DNA of 64,000 nucleotides from assembly GCA_021442155.1 (NCBI GenBank), contig CM038221.1:78012494-78076493 (forward strand), written 5' to 3'. A program made the translations under genes and the position numbers. Below, piece after piece: positions 1 through 11,499 of the stretch. This DNA comes from Cymbidium sinense. Lineage: Eukaryota; Streptophyta; Magnoliopsida; Asparagales; Orchidaceae. Position 1 is the first letter of the stretch. Each line of letters begins with the position of its first letter. Under the pieces are notes generated by a model that saw only the letters and a program-made list of their open reading frames with translations, did not search any database and had not been told where the DNA came from.

Positions 1-720
1 GTCACCCTATTGCAAGGTAACAAGAGATATAGAATGTCTCTTATTACTCCATAAGGTAATGTAGGTGATATTGCATACCATCCGTGACTACCATCCTACA
101 GTAATCTACTCGCTCAAATGTGCTTGAAATGATCTATATATCTATTGATAGAACACCCTCAAATTAACGCATAACTCTATCAGGGCTATATCATTCGACA
201 CGCTTCTAACTAAGAAGTGGAACATGTGCAGCATTCAAAGATAATTTGCCTAGTCAATATAATAATGTGGCTCAAATAAATTTCATTTTAAAAAATAAAG
301 CACATACCATGATTCTTTCACTAAGAGATCGAGGTAGTATATGTTAGGGAGGTTTGTCGAAGCCTTCAGTAGATATAGTATCAACGTAAATACCTACAAA
401 GCTCTGCTCGTCAATCACTGTATGGTAGGATAATATGAGTTGTACATTGTCTCTTATTATTCCACGGGTAATGTAGGTGATATACTGCATCCAATCTGTC
501 TGCCCTCCCACGTTAGTCTACTAGCTAAAATGTGCTTAGAATGATCTGCATATCTATTGATTGAACACCCCCAAATTGACGCATCACTCTATCGGGAGGG
601 GAGGTGTCATTCTACACACTTCCAACTAACAAGTGGAACACGTGCTGTACAAATCTCAAAACCATCCAAATATATTTGTAGCAACCATATCATTAGCATT
701 GGAAGGTACGGCTCCCAAAT
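1..720 (-). pseudogene. Tandemly duplicated fragment of a plant mobile domain (PMD) gene
   Basis: Two diverged copies of one segment lie head to tail with a period of about 411 bp. The first has its key motif near 165-185 and the second near 575-600. Read on the minus strand, the second copy gives the pieces ARVPLVSWKCVE, HLPSR and, after a frameshift, RVMRQFGGVQSID; the first copy gives DRVMR followed by a stop. The order VPL..W/VEWHLP..RVMRQFG is typical of the C-terminal part of PMD proteins (MAIN/MAIL-like and transposon-borne relatives). The PMD gene inside the MULE at 55.1-57.2 kb has the same local order (LARVPLIYSKRVEWHLPDR). Stops and frameshifts show it is dead. It may be the remnant of another PMD-carrying transposon continuing beyond the left edge. 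Confidence 0.55.
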
Positions 721-1282
721 GATCTGTTAGTGTTATAAGATAAGACAACGTCAATTGCAATCTAATTACAATAAAGACCATTATAAATTGATACTGATAA
801 GCACTTAGCTCTACTTAAGGCAATCTATCACATTCCTATAAACAGCATCATTTCCAATGGGCATTTCCTGACTGTTCTCTCATTTCATCTATAATGAATA
901 AAGAAATTATTAAATTAAGAAATTGATAAGTATGAATAGATTTCAATCAAACATAAATATTCTGAAAAAAATTTAAACCTATAACCAAACGACTTCTTTG
1001 CTATAATTTAAGGACTAACAGATCCCACAAAAAAAGATTTAAAAAAAAAACACTGGTGAACCCGAGCCAAATCTAGATAAGTATTTGATAAGTACTTCCA
1101 GGATGAAGCTTGAGTGAAACTAAGTGGAGGTCCGAACCGACTAATGTTGAAGAATCAACAAATGAGTTGTGGTTAGGAGTGAAATGCCACTCGAACCCAA
1201 AGCTAGTAATATATATGTATAATGCTATTGAATAATAAAATGATACAAAATAAGTAATAGTAAGACCCACAAAAGCAAAGAA
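721..1282. other. AT-rich spacer without a recognisable gene
   Basis: No supported coding region, RNA or repeat was seen between the PMD fragment and the 3' end of the first LINE. A 79-residue minus-strand reading frame (1,073-1,312) overlaps the LINE end and has no recognisable motif. Confidence 0.5.
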
Positions 1283-2829
1283 CAACAATAACAAACCTTT
1301 ATGTGAGGTCAACTATATGAATCGCTCTTTTTCATTGTATCCTATCAAGTGTCTAATTCTCATTTAATTCTAATAAAATAAGATGATTTTTATATTTTCT
1401 AACCAAGTCTTTTAGGTCTACCTCTACCTTTCTTAACATAAGTCAATCTAATACATTTATTCTCCTTATTGGGTCATCGAATAGCCGATGTTTATGTGAC
1501 CAAATCATCTAAGGTGACTAATCTTATCTACTAGTGGAGCTACTCCAACCTTTTCACGTATATATTCATTTCACATTTTATCTCTAAGTGTAAAGCCAAT
1601 CATCCACTTGAGCATCCTCATCTCTACAACACTTAAATTTATGCTTCCCTTTTAATAGGCAACATTTTGAGCCATAAAGCATTGTAGGTCTCACCATCTT
1701 ATGAGATTTTCCATAATTCTAAGCAGTACTTTCTATCACACAATAAGCCTGATGCATTCTCTACTTGAAGCATCTAATAGGAATTCTAATAATAACATCC
1801 CCATCTATTTAACCATCACTTTGAACAATATACCCGAGATATCTAAATCATTCTCTCTTTTTAATGATTTGATCACCCATTGTCACAACCCCATCACTAA
1901 ATCTTCTACAACTAAAACTAGACTCCACCTAATCAGTTTTAGATCTACCCAAATAGAAACTTTTACACTCTAAAGTTGACCTCCATAATTCAAGTTTCTC
2001 TTGAACTCCCTCTCTGGTCTTATCAACAAGAAGAATATCATCAGCAAAAGGCATACACCATGGTACATCCTCTTGTAAATGTTTAGTAAGAACATCTATA
2101 ACTAAAGTAAAAAGGATATGAGTTTAAAGCCGATCCTTGATGTAATCCAATTGAAATAGAAAAATATTTAGTCAATCCTCCTTGTGTTTGAACACAAGTG
2201 ATAGCTCCAATATGCATATCCTTATTGACTTAAATCTAAGCAATATTAACTCCCTTCTTTCCTAGAACTCTTCAAAGCACTTCTTTTAGAACTTTATCAT
2301 ATGCTTTCTCTAAATCAATAAATATTAAGTGTACATCATCCTTAATCTCTCTATTCTTCTCCATTAAACCTCTCAACAAATGTATAGTACCCATAGTAAA
2401 CCTACCTAAAATAAAACCAAATTAATTTTGAGACTTTTTGTTTCATGTCTTAACCTATTGTTGAATTACTCTCTCCCATAATTTCAATGTATGGCACATC
2501 AACTTGATTCCTCTATAATTTTCATACTTGTGCATCACCCATCAAACTCTTTATCTACTCATCTAGCATCTTTAGTCTTTAAAATAATATTAAAAAGTTT
2601 CATAAACTATGAAATTCCATGACCTATTAATCATTTCCACACTTCTATTGGAATATCAAGTCCTACTGCTTTTCCACACTTCATTTTCTTTAAAGCTTCT
2701 CTAGCTTCAATTTTACTAATACGACGGTAAAAATAAAAAATTTTATTTTCATTTATAGTACTAAGGTAATCAATTGTATTCTTATAACCTTCAGTTGAAA
2801 GTTTATCAAAATATCATCTCATACCATCA

Positions 2830-3291
2830 AAAAAAGCTTCTGTTTCAGAACTCATTAAGTTGTTGTTTTCGTTAATTAAACGAACAACATTAACAAACAT
2901 TTCAAGCTCGATTTATAAACGAGTGATTGAACAATCTTTTGTTCGATCGTGTTCGGCTCGATTTAAATAAAAAAATATATTATATTATATATATATAAAT
3001 ACAAACACATATATATTACAACTGTAAGCAAGACTCAATGGTTAAATATTTTATTATGCAAAAGATTGACCCAGATTTGAATCCTCTCTCTTACAGATTT
3101 TTCGAATTATTACAATTCGAGTCATTTCAAACACGAGCCAAACACAAACAAAGCAATTTTCAAACGAGGCGAACACGAACAAAGCAATTTTCAAACGAAA
3201 TACCTAATAAATTTCGAGACATTTCAACATGAAACATGAATAAATTTTCAAATGAATAACACCTAAGGGTTCGGCTCATTTACACCCCTAC
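2830..3291. mobile_element. Insertion with a hAT-like terminal sequence, nested in LINE copy 1
   Basis: Compared with LINE copies 2 and 3, copy 1 is interrupted between the segments at about 2,826 and 3,291. The inserted DNA contains repeats around the words gctcgatttataaacgag and gttcggctcg. It ends at 3,273-3,291 with a sequence whose reverse complement begins gtaggggtgtaaatgagcc, a terminus seen in many plant non-autonomous hAT-like elements. The opposite terminus is not recognisable and no exact 8-bp target duplication was found, so the class is an inference. Confidence 0.4.
3024..3095 (+). repeat. tRNA-like (SINE-head-like) segment
   Basis: A box-A-like stretch (actcaatggttaaat, from about 3,032) is followed at the right spacing by a box-B-like gatttgaatcc at 3,074-3,084, as in the tRNA-derived head of plant SINEs. 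No cloverleaf could be drawn with confidence and no SINE tail was identified, so this is a weak call. It lies inside the insertion that splits LINE copy 1. Confidence 0.3.
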
Positions 3292-3700
3292 ATTCACCTA
3301 TATTGAATGTCCTCTTTTAAAAAAATAATTTTTGATTTTCATCCTTAATGCACTTCACTTGAACTAAATCTTCATTTATCTCTTTGCTCAAGTAATTTAT
3401 ACATACATCTTTCGCCTCTTTAATAATCAATCTATTATATAAATTACTAAAAGTGAATTCTTTGCATCACATATTGCTTTTTAAAATTCTTATGAGCCAC
3501 TCTATATCTTTCCCAACTCCGAACTTTTACATATAAATCAATTTTTATAATAAATTTTCTTATTTTTGATCGTTTCTTGCACACCTTGATTTCACCATCA
3601 AATATTTTACTAATAAAAGCTTTTATTTTGATTTTCCCAATACAATTTTTGCAACTTACTTAATTCCACTTGCTATCTTTTCCAATAAAAGCAAGGAAGT

Positions 3701-4922
3701 TAACACAAAATTCATAAAATAACAATATATTAAATAATTATAAGATCTTAACTAAAGCTAAAGGGATGTCTAATTGACTCTCTTCTTATATAATTTAAAC
3801 AAATTACAATGCTCAAACTAGAACTCTAATAAATTAGTTAGACATTGGAGTTAATGCCTTATGCTCCTCAACATATTTAACATTAGAGATTTGTAGAGTG
3901 AGCAATTTATTAATCAATTATCAGTAATATAGTAAGAGATCATGGAAAAAAAAATTTTAAAATGGTAAGCAGTGGCTCAATATTTATAAAATAAGCATGC
4001 CAATCATCCAAAATTTCTCAAAATGAATGGTGATTTTTGAAAGTAACAAAAATTTATGAATCATAAGCTACAAAACAAAGTTAAAATTGTGTAATTAGGT
4101 ATTGAGGTAACTTTGTCTGTGAGCCGAGGCATAAGCCTCGATGTATTTTGAAGTGTAAGCCTCACAATCAAAAAATTGTGTTAAGTTAAAATAAAAATAT
4201 GAATTAATATATTAACAACAAAACTTATAAATATATTAAAAAAGACATTAACATCCTAACATAACAAGAATTAATAAATTGCATGTATATCAAGTAACAA
4301 GTTGCATAATCTACAACAAATAACACAAAATAGAAGTGTAATACAAATATCAACTAATCAAAGTAACATAATACATCAAAGTAAAATAGATATCAAACAA
4401 ATTTCTCTCTCTCACTACTATTATCCAATGTAACAATATCCATAGATCTAAATAAAAATATAATAAGTAATCAAAAATCCTCAATACTCTGATAACTTAA
4501 TGAGCAATGGTGGCAACAATAAACCAAAAAAATGTTGTTGAATGCATGAAAAGAGAGTTTCGTACATCAAATGAAGAGGTGCACACCTCAATAGAGTTGA
4601 GGCGAGGCGCACGCCTCATAAATAGCTTTTTCATAAAAATATCTCATATCACTTTAACAAGTAGAAGACATTATATATTCATTTATTCAATTGTACGTGA
4701 AATCCATCCATTTAAAGATGCATTACAAAAAATAATATTCAATCCATTTAGGTTGGTACTTAATTTCTTCTCTATTTTTTAACCAAGCATGAAGAAACCT
4801 TTCCATGCATTCAAATACTTTGTGTGATAACCCATATGTAATTGTTGTCTCGCATAATTATGCATATCAATGTTTATGTCAACTAATATAATGTGTTATT
4901 TCTCAAAGAAAGCTGTATATAT

Positions 4923-4924
<2 letters not shown>
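3701..4924. other. AT-rich spacer with two palindromic aggcg..cgcct motifs
   Basis: No gene seen. Two GC-richer spots stand out: 4,118-4,165 (ccgaggcataagcctcg) and 4,575-4,622 (gaggcgaggcgcacgcctc). Both are palindromic around a gcctc/gaggc core and about 460 bp apart. They could mark the ends of a small decayed DNA transposon, but no terminal repeat or target duplication was resolved. Confidence 0.35.

Positions 4925-4993
<69 letters not shown>
4925..4993. repeat. (TA)n microsatellite
   Basis: Long uninterrupted run of TA dinucleotides ending in atgtatgtat. The apparent reading frame through it is an artefact of the repeat. Confidence 0.95.
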
Positions 4994-5002
<9 letters not shown>

Positions 5003-5016
5003 TCAAAAGCTTATTT

Positions 5017-7760
5017 TTCAACAACAACAATAAGCCTTTTATCCCACTATGTGGGTTAGCTACATGAACCATTTTTTCTCTAATATGTCCTATTAAGTGT
5101 CACATTCTCATTTAATCCTAATAAATTAATGTCATTTTTTATACTTAATAACCAAGTCCTTTAAGGTTTACCTCTACCTTTCTTAACATAGGCCGAATCC
5201 TAACTAGGTCATCAGATGGCCAGCATTTTGTGCTCAAACCATCTCAACTCTCTCTAATCTTATCTGCCACTGGAGCTACTCTAATCTTATCATGCATATA
5301 TTTGGTTCTACTTTTATCTATAATTATAAAGCTGCTCATCCACCTAAGCATCCTCATCTCTGCAACATTGAACTTTATGTTTCTCTTTTACTAGCCAACA
5401 TTTTGCATCATAAAGCATTGTAGGAATATTCCCTTGAGTCTAGGCGATACTTTCCTATCGCACAACAACCCCAATGCATTCATCCATTTCAATCATCCAA
5501 CTTGAATTCTACAAATAGCATCCCCATCTATATAACCATCCCTTTGAATAATAAACCGAAAATGTCCACTCTTTTAATGACTTGATCACCCATTGTCACC
5601 ACTCTATCACTAGATCTTCTACTATTAAAGTTACATTTCATATATTTGATTTAAATCTACTCAAATGAAAGCTTTTAGACTCTTAAAGTTGACCTCCATA
5701 ATTCAAGTATTTCTCAAACCCCTCTAGTCTTATCAATAAAAAGCATGCACCATGATACATCCTCTTGTAAATGTTTAGTAAGAACATCTATAACTAATGA
5801 AAAAACATATGAGCTTAAAGTCGATCCTTGATGTAATACAATTGAAATAGAAAAATACTTGGTCAATCCTCCTTGTGTTTGAACACAAGTGGCAACTCCA
5901 ATATACATATCCTTATTGAGTTGGAGAACTCTCCATAGTACTTTTCTTGGAACTTTCTCATATGCTTTCTCAAAATCAACAAATATCATATGAAGATCCT
6001 CCTTACTCTATACTTCTCCATCAAACCTCTCAATAAATGTATAGCATTCATAGTAAACCTACCCGGCATAAGTCAAAGCTGATTTTGCAAAATTTTAATC
6101 ACATCGTAATCTATGCTCGATTACTCTCTCCCATGATTTTAATGTATGGCACATTAGCTTAATTCTATAATTTGCACACTAGTGTGCATCACCTTTATTC
6201 TTAAAAATGAGAACTAACAAACTCTTTCTCCACTCATCTGTATCTTTTTACTTTTTAAAATAATATTAAAAAAATTCATAAACCAAAAAATCCTTAATCT
6301 CCTAAACATTTCCACACTTCTATTTAAATATTATTAGATCTTTCTATTTTTCAACACTTTATTTCCCTTAATGCATCTCCAACCTTAATTTTACTAATAT
6401 GCCAATAAAAAAGAAAATCTTTATTTTACTAAGACTACTAAGATCATTGTAGTCAATCATATTCTCACAATCAGCATTGAAAAGTCAATCAAAATATCTC
6501 ATCCTTCTATGTTGAATATTCTCTTTTATAAAAAAAAATGTTATGATCTTCATCCTTAATGCATTTCACTTGAACTAAATCTTTACTTCTCTTATCTCTT
6601 TCATTGGATAACTTATAAATACATATTTCAACCTCTTAAGTATATAAAATATTATATAAATCATAAAATATTGAATTCTTTGCATCACATAATCCCTACA
6701 TGCCACTCAATATTTTTCCCAATTCTCAAAATTTTTATAACTAAAACATTTTTATAACAAAAATTATTATTTTTGATCTTTTCTTACATATTTTGACTCC
6801 ACCATCTACTTTTATTAATAGAAACTTTTTCGTTTAATTCTTCAAGTATATTTTTGCAACTTAATTAATCTCACTAGCTACCTTTTCTTACATAACATTA
6901 ATTTCCTTATAAACATCTCAAATCCTAAGATGTTGAAACTTACTCTTAAAATTTTTTATTATTTCTTTAAACATTCATCTAATCTAGGCAAGCAATTTAT
7001 TTTTTTATCTTCTAATCCTTTATTTTAAAATCCAAAACTAGTAGTTGATGCTAGTTACTTAAACTTTCACTTAGAATGATCTTATAATCTTTACAATGTA
7101 CACAATCTATTTTCTTATAGAAAAATAATCAATTTACATTTTACTAGGTCCATTCTTATAAGTGAATATGCTCATCTCTTTTTTTAAAAAAAATATTAGC
7201 AATTATAAAATCATAAACAAAACAAAATCCAAAATAATCCTACCTTCTTCATTAGTCATTCCATACTCATAACCACCATAAATATTTTTAAAATCTTCTA
7301 CCACTTTACTAACATGTCCGTTTAGATTTCCTCTAATAAATATTATTTTTTCAAGAGATATCTTTTATATTAATTCTTCTAGATCATTCTAAAATTTTAC
7401 TTTTGAGCATACTTTTAAACCTACTAGAGAGACATAAGAACTTACCAACATTAATAATCTCAACATCCACAATAATCTTTAAAGCTATAATTCAATTTTT
7501 AATTCCATTAATTTTCATAATATTACCTTTCAAACTCTTATATATAACTACACCTACGCCATTTCTAGTACGACTCCTACTAGAATACCAAAATTTAAGA
7601 CCTAAAACTATCAATCCCCTTTTTCTTCTCTCCAACCTATTTAGTTTCTTGAATACATAAAATATTTATCATCCTATGAACCATAATAACTATTAATTTC
7701 ATTAATTTACTTATAAGAGTTCATATATTTCAAGTCCCTATCTAAATCTAGTTTAATGGA
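5017..7760 (-). mobile_element. RTE-type LINE copy 2, longest copy, endonuclease plus reverse transcriptase
   Basis: Minus-strand LINE with its TTG-type 3' tail at 5,017-5,035. It reaches from the 3' end through the reverse transcriptase into the N-terminal apurinic endonuclease. At about 7,600-7,690 the minus strand reads MINILCIQETK and then WVGEKK, the QETKW motif of AP-endonuclease-like LINE proteins; GVGVVIYKSLKG follows. The reverse transcriptase piece FVDFEKAYEKVPRKVLW lies at 5,714-5,989. The catalytic box is gone: where copy 1 has [13 protein letters not shown] this copy reads MLFIDKTRGV, a short deletion removing the aspartates. Several frameshifts are present. It is the only copy here that retains the endonuclease start. 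Confidence 0.8.
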
Positions 7761-8029
7761 ATAGCCTCTTTGCCTACATCCGTCCATAATGTGAAGACCC
7801 TTGCTTATTTAACACTACACCTAGGCGTTGGTGCAACAACCCTTCACAAATTTCATTGTATTGATCATATAGCACGTCTCTTCCAAGGAACTCCCTAACA
7901 TTAATACAATGTATTAAAAGATTAATGTCGTGATTTTTTAAACTAATTTTATGTTGATTGTCAACTACCTAACACAACCCTTCATTTTTCTCATCAACGA
8001 CTTGGGACTCGACAACGATAGTGTTAGGC
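7761..8029 (-). other. Segment between the LINE copy 2 start and the 5S-like sequence
   Basis: About 270 bp without a reading frame. In minus orientation it follows the 5S-like sequence and leads into the LINE endonuclease. It may be LINE 5' untranslated region or 5S-linked spacer; the sequence alone does not decide. Confidence 0.35.
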
Positions 8030-8147
8030 GGGTGCAATATGAGAATTTCCCAATAGGTCACCCATCTTAATACTACTCTCACCCAAGCACACTTAACTGT
8101 GGAGTTCTGATCGAATTCGATCACTAATATTGGTAAGATTACACGCT
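8030..8147 (-). pseudogene. Degenerate 5S rRNA-related sequence
   Basis: Read on the minus strand, this 118-bp stretch aligns along its whole length with plant 5S rRNA. The internal promoter is well kept: atcagaactccacagttaag and gtgcttgggtgagagtagta (box A region), then gatgggtgacc (box C). It ends ctcatattgcaccc where 5S ends ctcgtgttgcaccc. About 20 substitutions, many C to T, show it is an old, presumably methylated copy. It is not followed by a T-run terminator. It lies in the same orientation as, and immediately upstream of, LINE copy 2. Alternatives are a dispersed 5S pseudogene, a 5S-LINE chimera, or the LTR of a Cassandra-type TRIM element, which also carries 5S sequence. Confidence 0.75.
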
Positions 8148-8410
8148 TATTTTTTAGATTAAATATTTTATATTACACTATTTTAATGAATATATTACAT
8201 TTCATTCCAACTAACTCCAATGTACACAAAATGAATTAGTTCTTGACAAATGTAATAATTCAACAGCATATACTATAATATAATTAATCTAACTAATGCC
8301 TAATACATACACATTCATATATTCTATTTTATTCGGATTACAATATTCTAATCTAAACAAGACAAAAATATTCTTCTTAAATATACCAATATTAAATATG
8401 CATATTACAC

Positions 8411-8534
8411 CTTAAATTATTTAATCAAACTTAAATAAAACATATGATAATTAATCACAAGACATATATATATATATATATATGTCTTGTGATTAATTAT
8501 CATATGTTTTATTTAAGTTTAATTAAATAATTTA

Positions 8535-8536
<2 letters not shown>
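8411..8536. repeat. Nearly perfect 126-bp palindrome
   Basis: The two halves are reverse complements around position 8,473.5, with a single mismatched pair (8,426 against 8,521). The arm runs cttaaattatttaat and on through cacaagacatata; the centre is a (TA)n run. Such a sequence can extrude a cruciform or, if transcribed, fold into a long hairpin. It carries no terminal signature of a known transposon family. Confidence 0.9.

Positions 8537-8568
<32 letters not shown>
8537..8568. repeat. (TA)n microsatellite next to the palindrome
   Basis: Run of TA dinucleotides starting right at the right edge of the palindrome and ending in tatgcatc. Confidence 0.9.
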
Positions 8569-8571
<3 letters not shown>

Positions 8572-9257
8572 TCAATAAAAACAATTTACTTATCAAACTC
8601 CAAATAAATGAGTAGAAATATCTGTAAACGATTTGATGTGAAACGTATAGGTATAATGCATGCAAGAAATATCCATAGAATCTAGAGGATGAATCTATAA
8701 CAATATAGTGACTTTCATGATCCGATCGTGCAAAAGTTTCTAGTATGAAAGTTGTGATATACGCTTGTTTGATGGTGGCAGATAACAAGAAGGATGAAAG
8801 CTTAAGATCGACACGGAGAGGTACTAAGTGATGAGGATGGTTTAAATTTTATATGGTTAAGGAACCCTCTTTGTAACCGATTATTCTGAATAACTGTCAC
8901 CTTCCAATGTTAATTGCTAGTCAAAATAATTATTAGAGATGGATGCTATTTAAATGCAGGTAAGAGAATGAAAAAAGTTTCTTTGGTGACGATAATCAGG
9001 AGATAAAATATAATGTTTCATATAAAAAAAACTTAAAGTTAATCAATATTGAATAGTCATTTAAAAATCTTATTTAGTTTAAAATTTCCACTGGTGGTTA
9101 TAAAAATTAATAAAATCTCTAATTTAATATTTTTACTTTTTTTCTAGTTGTAGTTTATATTCAAAATAAGATTAATTGATCAATAAGTTATGACCAATAG
9201 ATCATGTCAAATAACGACTAAAGGCTCCAACACTAATTTTGAGCTGACCGGCTTAGA

Positions 9258-9258
<1 letters not shown>
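8569..9258. other. Spacer without a recognisable gene
   Basis: The only sizeable frame (minus, 8,519-8,788, 89 codons) starts in ordinary sequence and ends in the TA repeat and has no recognisable motif. Nothing else was seen. Confidence 0.5.
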
Positions 9259-9336
<78 letters not shown>

Positions 9337-9368
9337 CATACATACATATACATATATATACATACACA

Positions 9369-9402
<34 letters not shown>

Positions 9403-9422
9403 GATATATATACATATATATA
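9259..9422. repeat. Compound (TA)n / (TACA)n microsatellite
   Basis: About 160 bp of TA repeats interspersed with tacata and cacata variants. Two reading frames cross it on opposite strands, both made only of Tyr/Ile runs and therefore artefacts. Confidence 0.95.
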
Positions 9423-10359
9423 TGCATCATAACTCATCTTTTCTTATAGGAAAAGTCTAATAACATAATTTTTTTACCCAAAATACTTTTAATAAATTCA
9501 TTAAGTGTGAGAGGTTACAATTGGTATCAGAGTGACTATGGCACAAGAAAATGATTGATTTTCACAAATCTGTTGTATCAGTCCTAGAAAATTTGACCGC
9601 CAAATCAAAACCATTTATGATAACGTGACTTCGATCACAAAATCTTGTTACATGATAGTAAAATTAGTAAAATATTCTCGTTAACACAAGTGCTAGACAA
9701 AATTTTGATCTTAAAGCTAAATTATACCTACAAAAGAGTTGGTTTTTACGCCAGGGTTAAGGATAGTTGTTTCAATAAAAATTAACTAGCTAATATAACG
9801 TGTTATACAGCGCTTTGTTGCCAAATGTGTAAATCAATGTCAAACAAAGTCCTCTCCTTGTAGAAATTAGACAATATGGTATCTTTTCCGAATCTCTTAA
9901 AGATAAGCCTCTTTTTTAGAAAGAAGTGTGGAATATTGTAAAATGACAATGAATAATGAAAATGTAATGTTTCTCCGTAAGTTTTCAAAAAAAAGAAATT
10001 TTACTAAAATAAAAATTTTAAATAAAATTAAAAACAAAAGAAAATCATATAAAATTCAAACATCTCAAAGTCAGCACCTGTTTGAGAATAAAAGCTACAA
10101 ATTATACAAAGGAGGTATTCATAAAAGCTTTTTAAGAAAAAGGTCAAATTCCACACCTTAGCATGTTAAAAACCATACGAAGCAATGCTTACCTGCAAGC
10201 TAATCGATGCTATACACAAGTTTATACTTTTACTCTTATTTTGTATCATTAAGCTCCATCCTTCTGCAGTTCCGTATTTCAGTTTTATGATTTGTAGTTT
10301 AAGGATATGAATACTCAAGAGAAATTACCATAGCCCAAATCTTGCCTACCCCTATAACC
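9423..10359. other. AT-rich spacer with one primer-binding-site-like word
   Basis: The word ttggtatcagagtg at 9,521-9,534 resembles the initiator-Met tRNA primer-binding site of LTR retrotransposons and follows gagaggttaca, which could be an LTR end. No LTR partner or gag was found around it, so no element is called. Nothing else was recognised. Confidence 0.4.
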
Positions 10360-11090
10360 TCAAATCATCAAATTCCCATCCAATATCAAACTTCAAAACA
10401 CAAAAACAACCCATATTCTTTAATTAAGTCAAATTCCCAATAATTTGATCATGAGACTTATAAATGCATAACAATTCATTTTCTTGATATATGAATTAGA
10501 TTTGCTAATATGCATGACTTTGGTGGCATGTGCGTAAATTTTCAGAGTAAATACCTAAAAAGTACTATCACTATCCCGATTTTAATTGCTTGCTTAAAAA
10601 TATCCCTATAATCTCTAAGCAATTGCTAACTAATATTTTGTTCCATTTAGTAATTACATTTTATGCCACTTGACATCTCAATTGTATACTATGAGACAAT
10701 CCAAAATAGAGTCATCATCACTAGCCTTACCTCAAATATCAAAATTCAAAACAAAAAACTAACATTTTTTACTTATATCGAATTCCCTTTGATCATGGCA
10801 TGTATAAATGCATGAGTTTGACAGTTCATTTTCTTGGGGTATGTATTAGATTGTCAATATGCATGATTTTTGCGGCATGTACATAAATTTTCAAAGAGTA
10901 AACATCAATTAACTAACACTAGCCCCGGTTTTTAACAACATGCTAAAAAAATCCCCGTAATGTTAAGGAATTGCAAACTAAATTTTTGTGCCATTTAGTG
11001 TTTACATTTTATGCACCTGACATTTCAATATTATGCCATGTGATAATCCAATATAAAGTCACCATCAGTAGGCTTACCCCAACTCTATAT
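10360..11090. repeat. Old tandem duplication, about 360-bp unit
   Basis: The segment at about 10,360-10,730 is repeated at about 10,735-11,090. Both share, in order, ttcattttcttg, aatatgcatga, ggcatgt.c.taaattttca, a cccgattttaa/ccccggttttta block, gccatttagt..ttacattttatg and a final gtcaccatca/gtcatcatca followed by taggcttacc/tagccttacc. The copies are diverged. No coding frame is conserved between them. Confidence 0.7.
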
Positions 11091-11499
11091 TCTCTGCTTT
11101 ATGTATTCTTATTCCTCATTCATTCTTGTGGAATGTGGTATACGGTATTAAATCTATTTTGCACAAATTCTATCCATGCTATCTTTGGTCTATCTATTTC
11201 CATTTTCAATCATTCCAGACTATTTTTTTTTACTCATATTAACTGTACATTTATCCTCTATTGTACATGCACAAATCACGTAATCCTACTATTTACTCAT
11301 TTATCTTCAATAACTACTACCCAGACTAATGGAGTAGAGCTGCTTTGGAGTTTCAGATTAATTACTTTGATCATTTAACTTTATCATTTCTCTCATGATT
11401 ATGATCCTTCCTGTATATAAGGAGGCCATTTGAGTGTCATGAGTTCATTATGGAATGGTGGATTAAAAGAAAACCTTTCATCCAGAAAAGTAAATCATC

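Larger units (their letters stand above)
1283..3700 (-). mobile_element. RTE-type LINE copy 1, 5'-truncated, with a nested insertion
   Basis: Non-LTR retrotransposon read on the minus strand. The 3' end is at 1,283, where an AAC/ACAA-rich tail (TTG repeats on the coding strand) borders the characteristic end of the family. Going left to right one moves from the 3' end up through the reverse transcriptase. The peptide [16 protein letters not shown] is readable at about 2,030-2,075, so the catalytic FADD box is intact here, unlike in the other copies. Upstream are the palm and finger segments seen in the other LINEs of this window. The coding frame has several stops and shifts. The element is split at about 2,826-3,291 by a later insertion, and homology fades near 3,700, before the endonuclease region, so the copy is 5'-truncated as is usual for LINEs. 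Confidence 0.75.

Noticed and set aside
4870..5067. Frames made of Tyr-Ile runs here and at 9,190-9,437
   Set aside because: Translations of TA microsatellites.
9521..9534. Primer-binding-site-like word suggesting another LTR element
   Set aside because: No LTR pair, gag or polypurine tract could be found around it.
10971..11378. 135-codon plus-strand frame, possible membrane protein
   Set aside because: It begins inside the diverged tandem duplication, has no homologue in the other copy and no recognisable motif; hydrophobicity reflects T-rich DNA.
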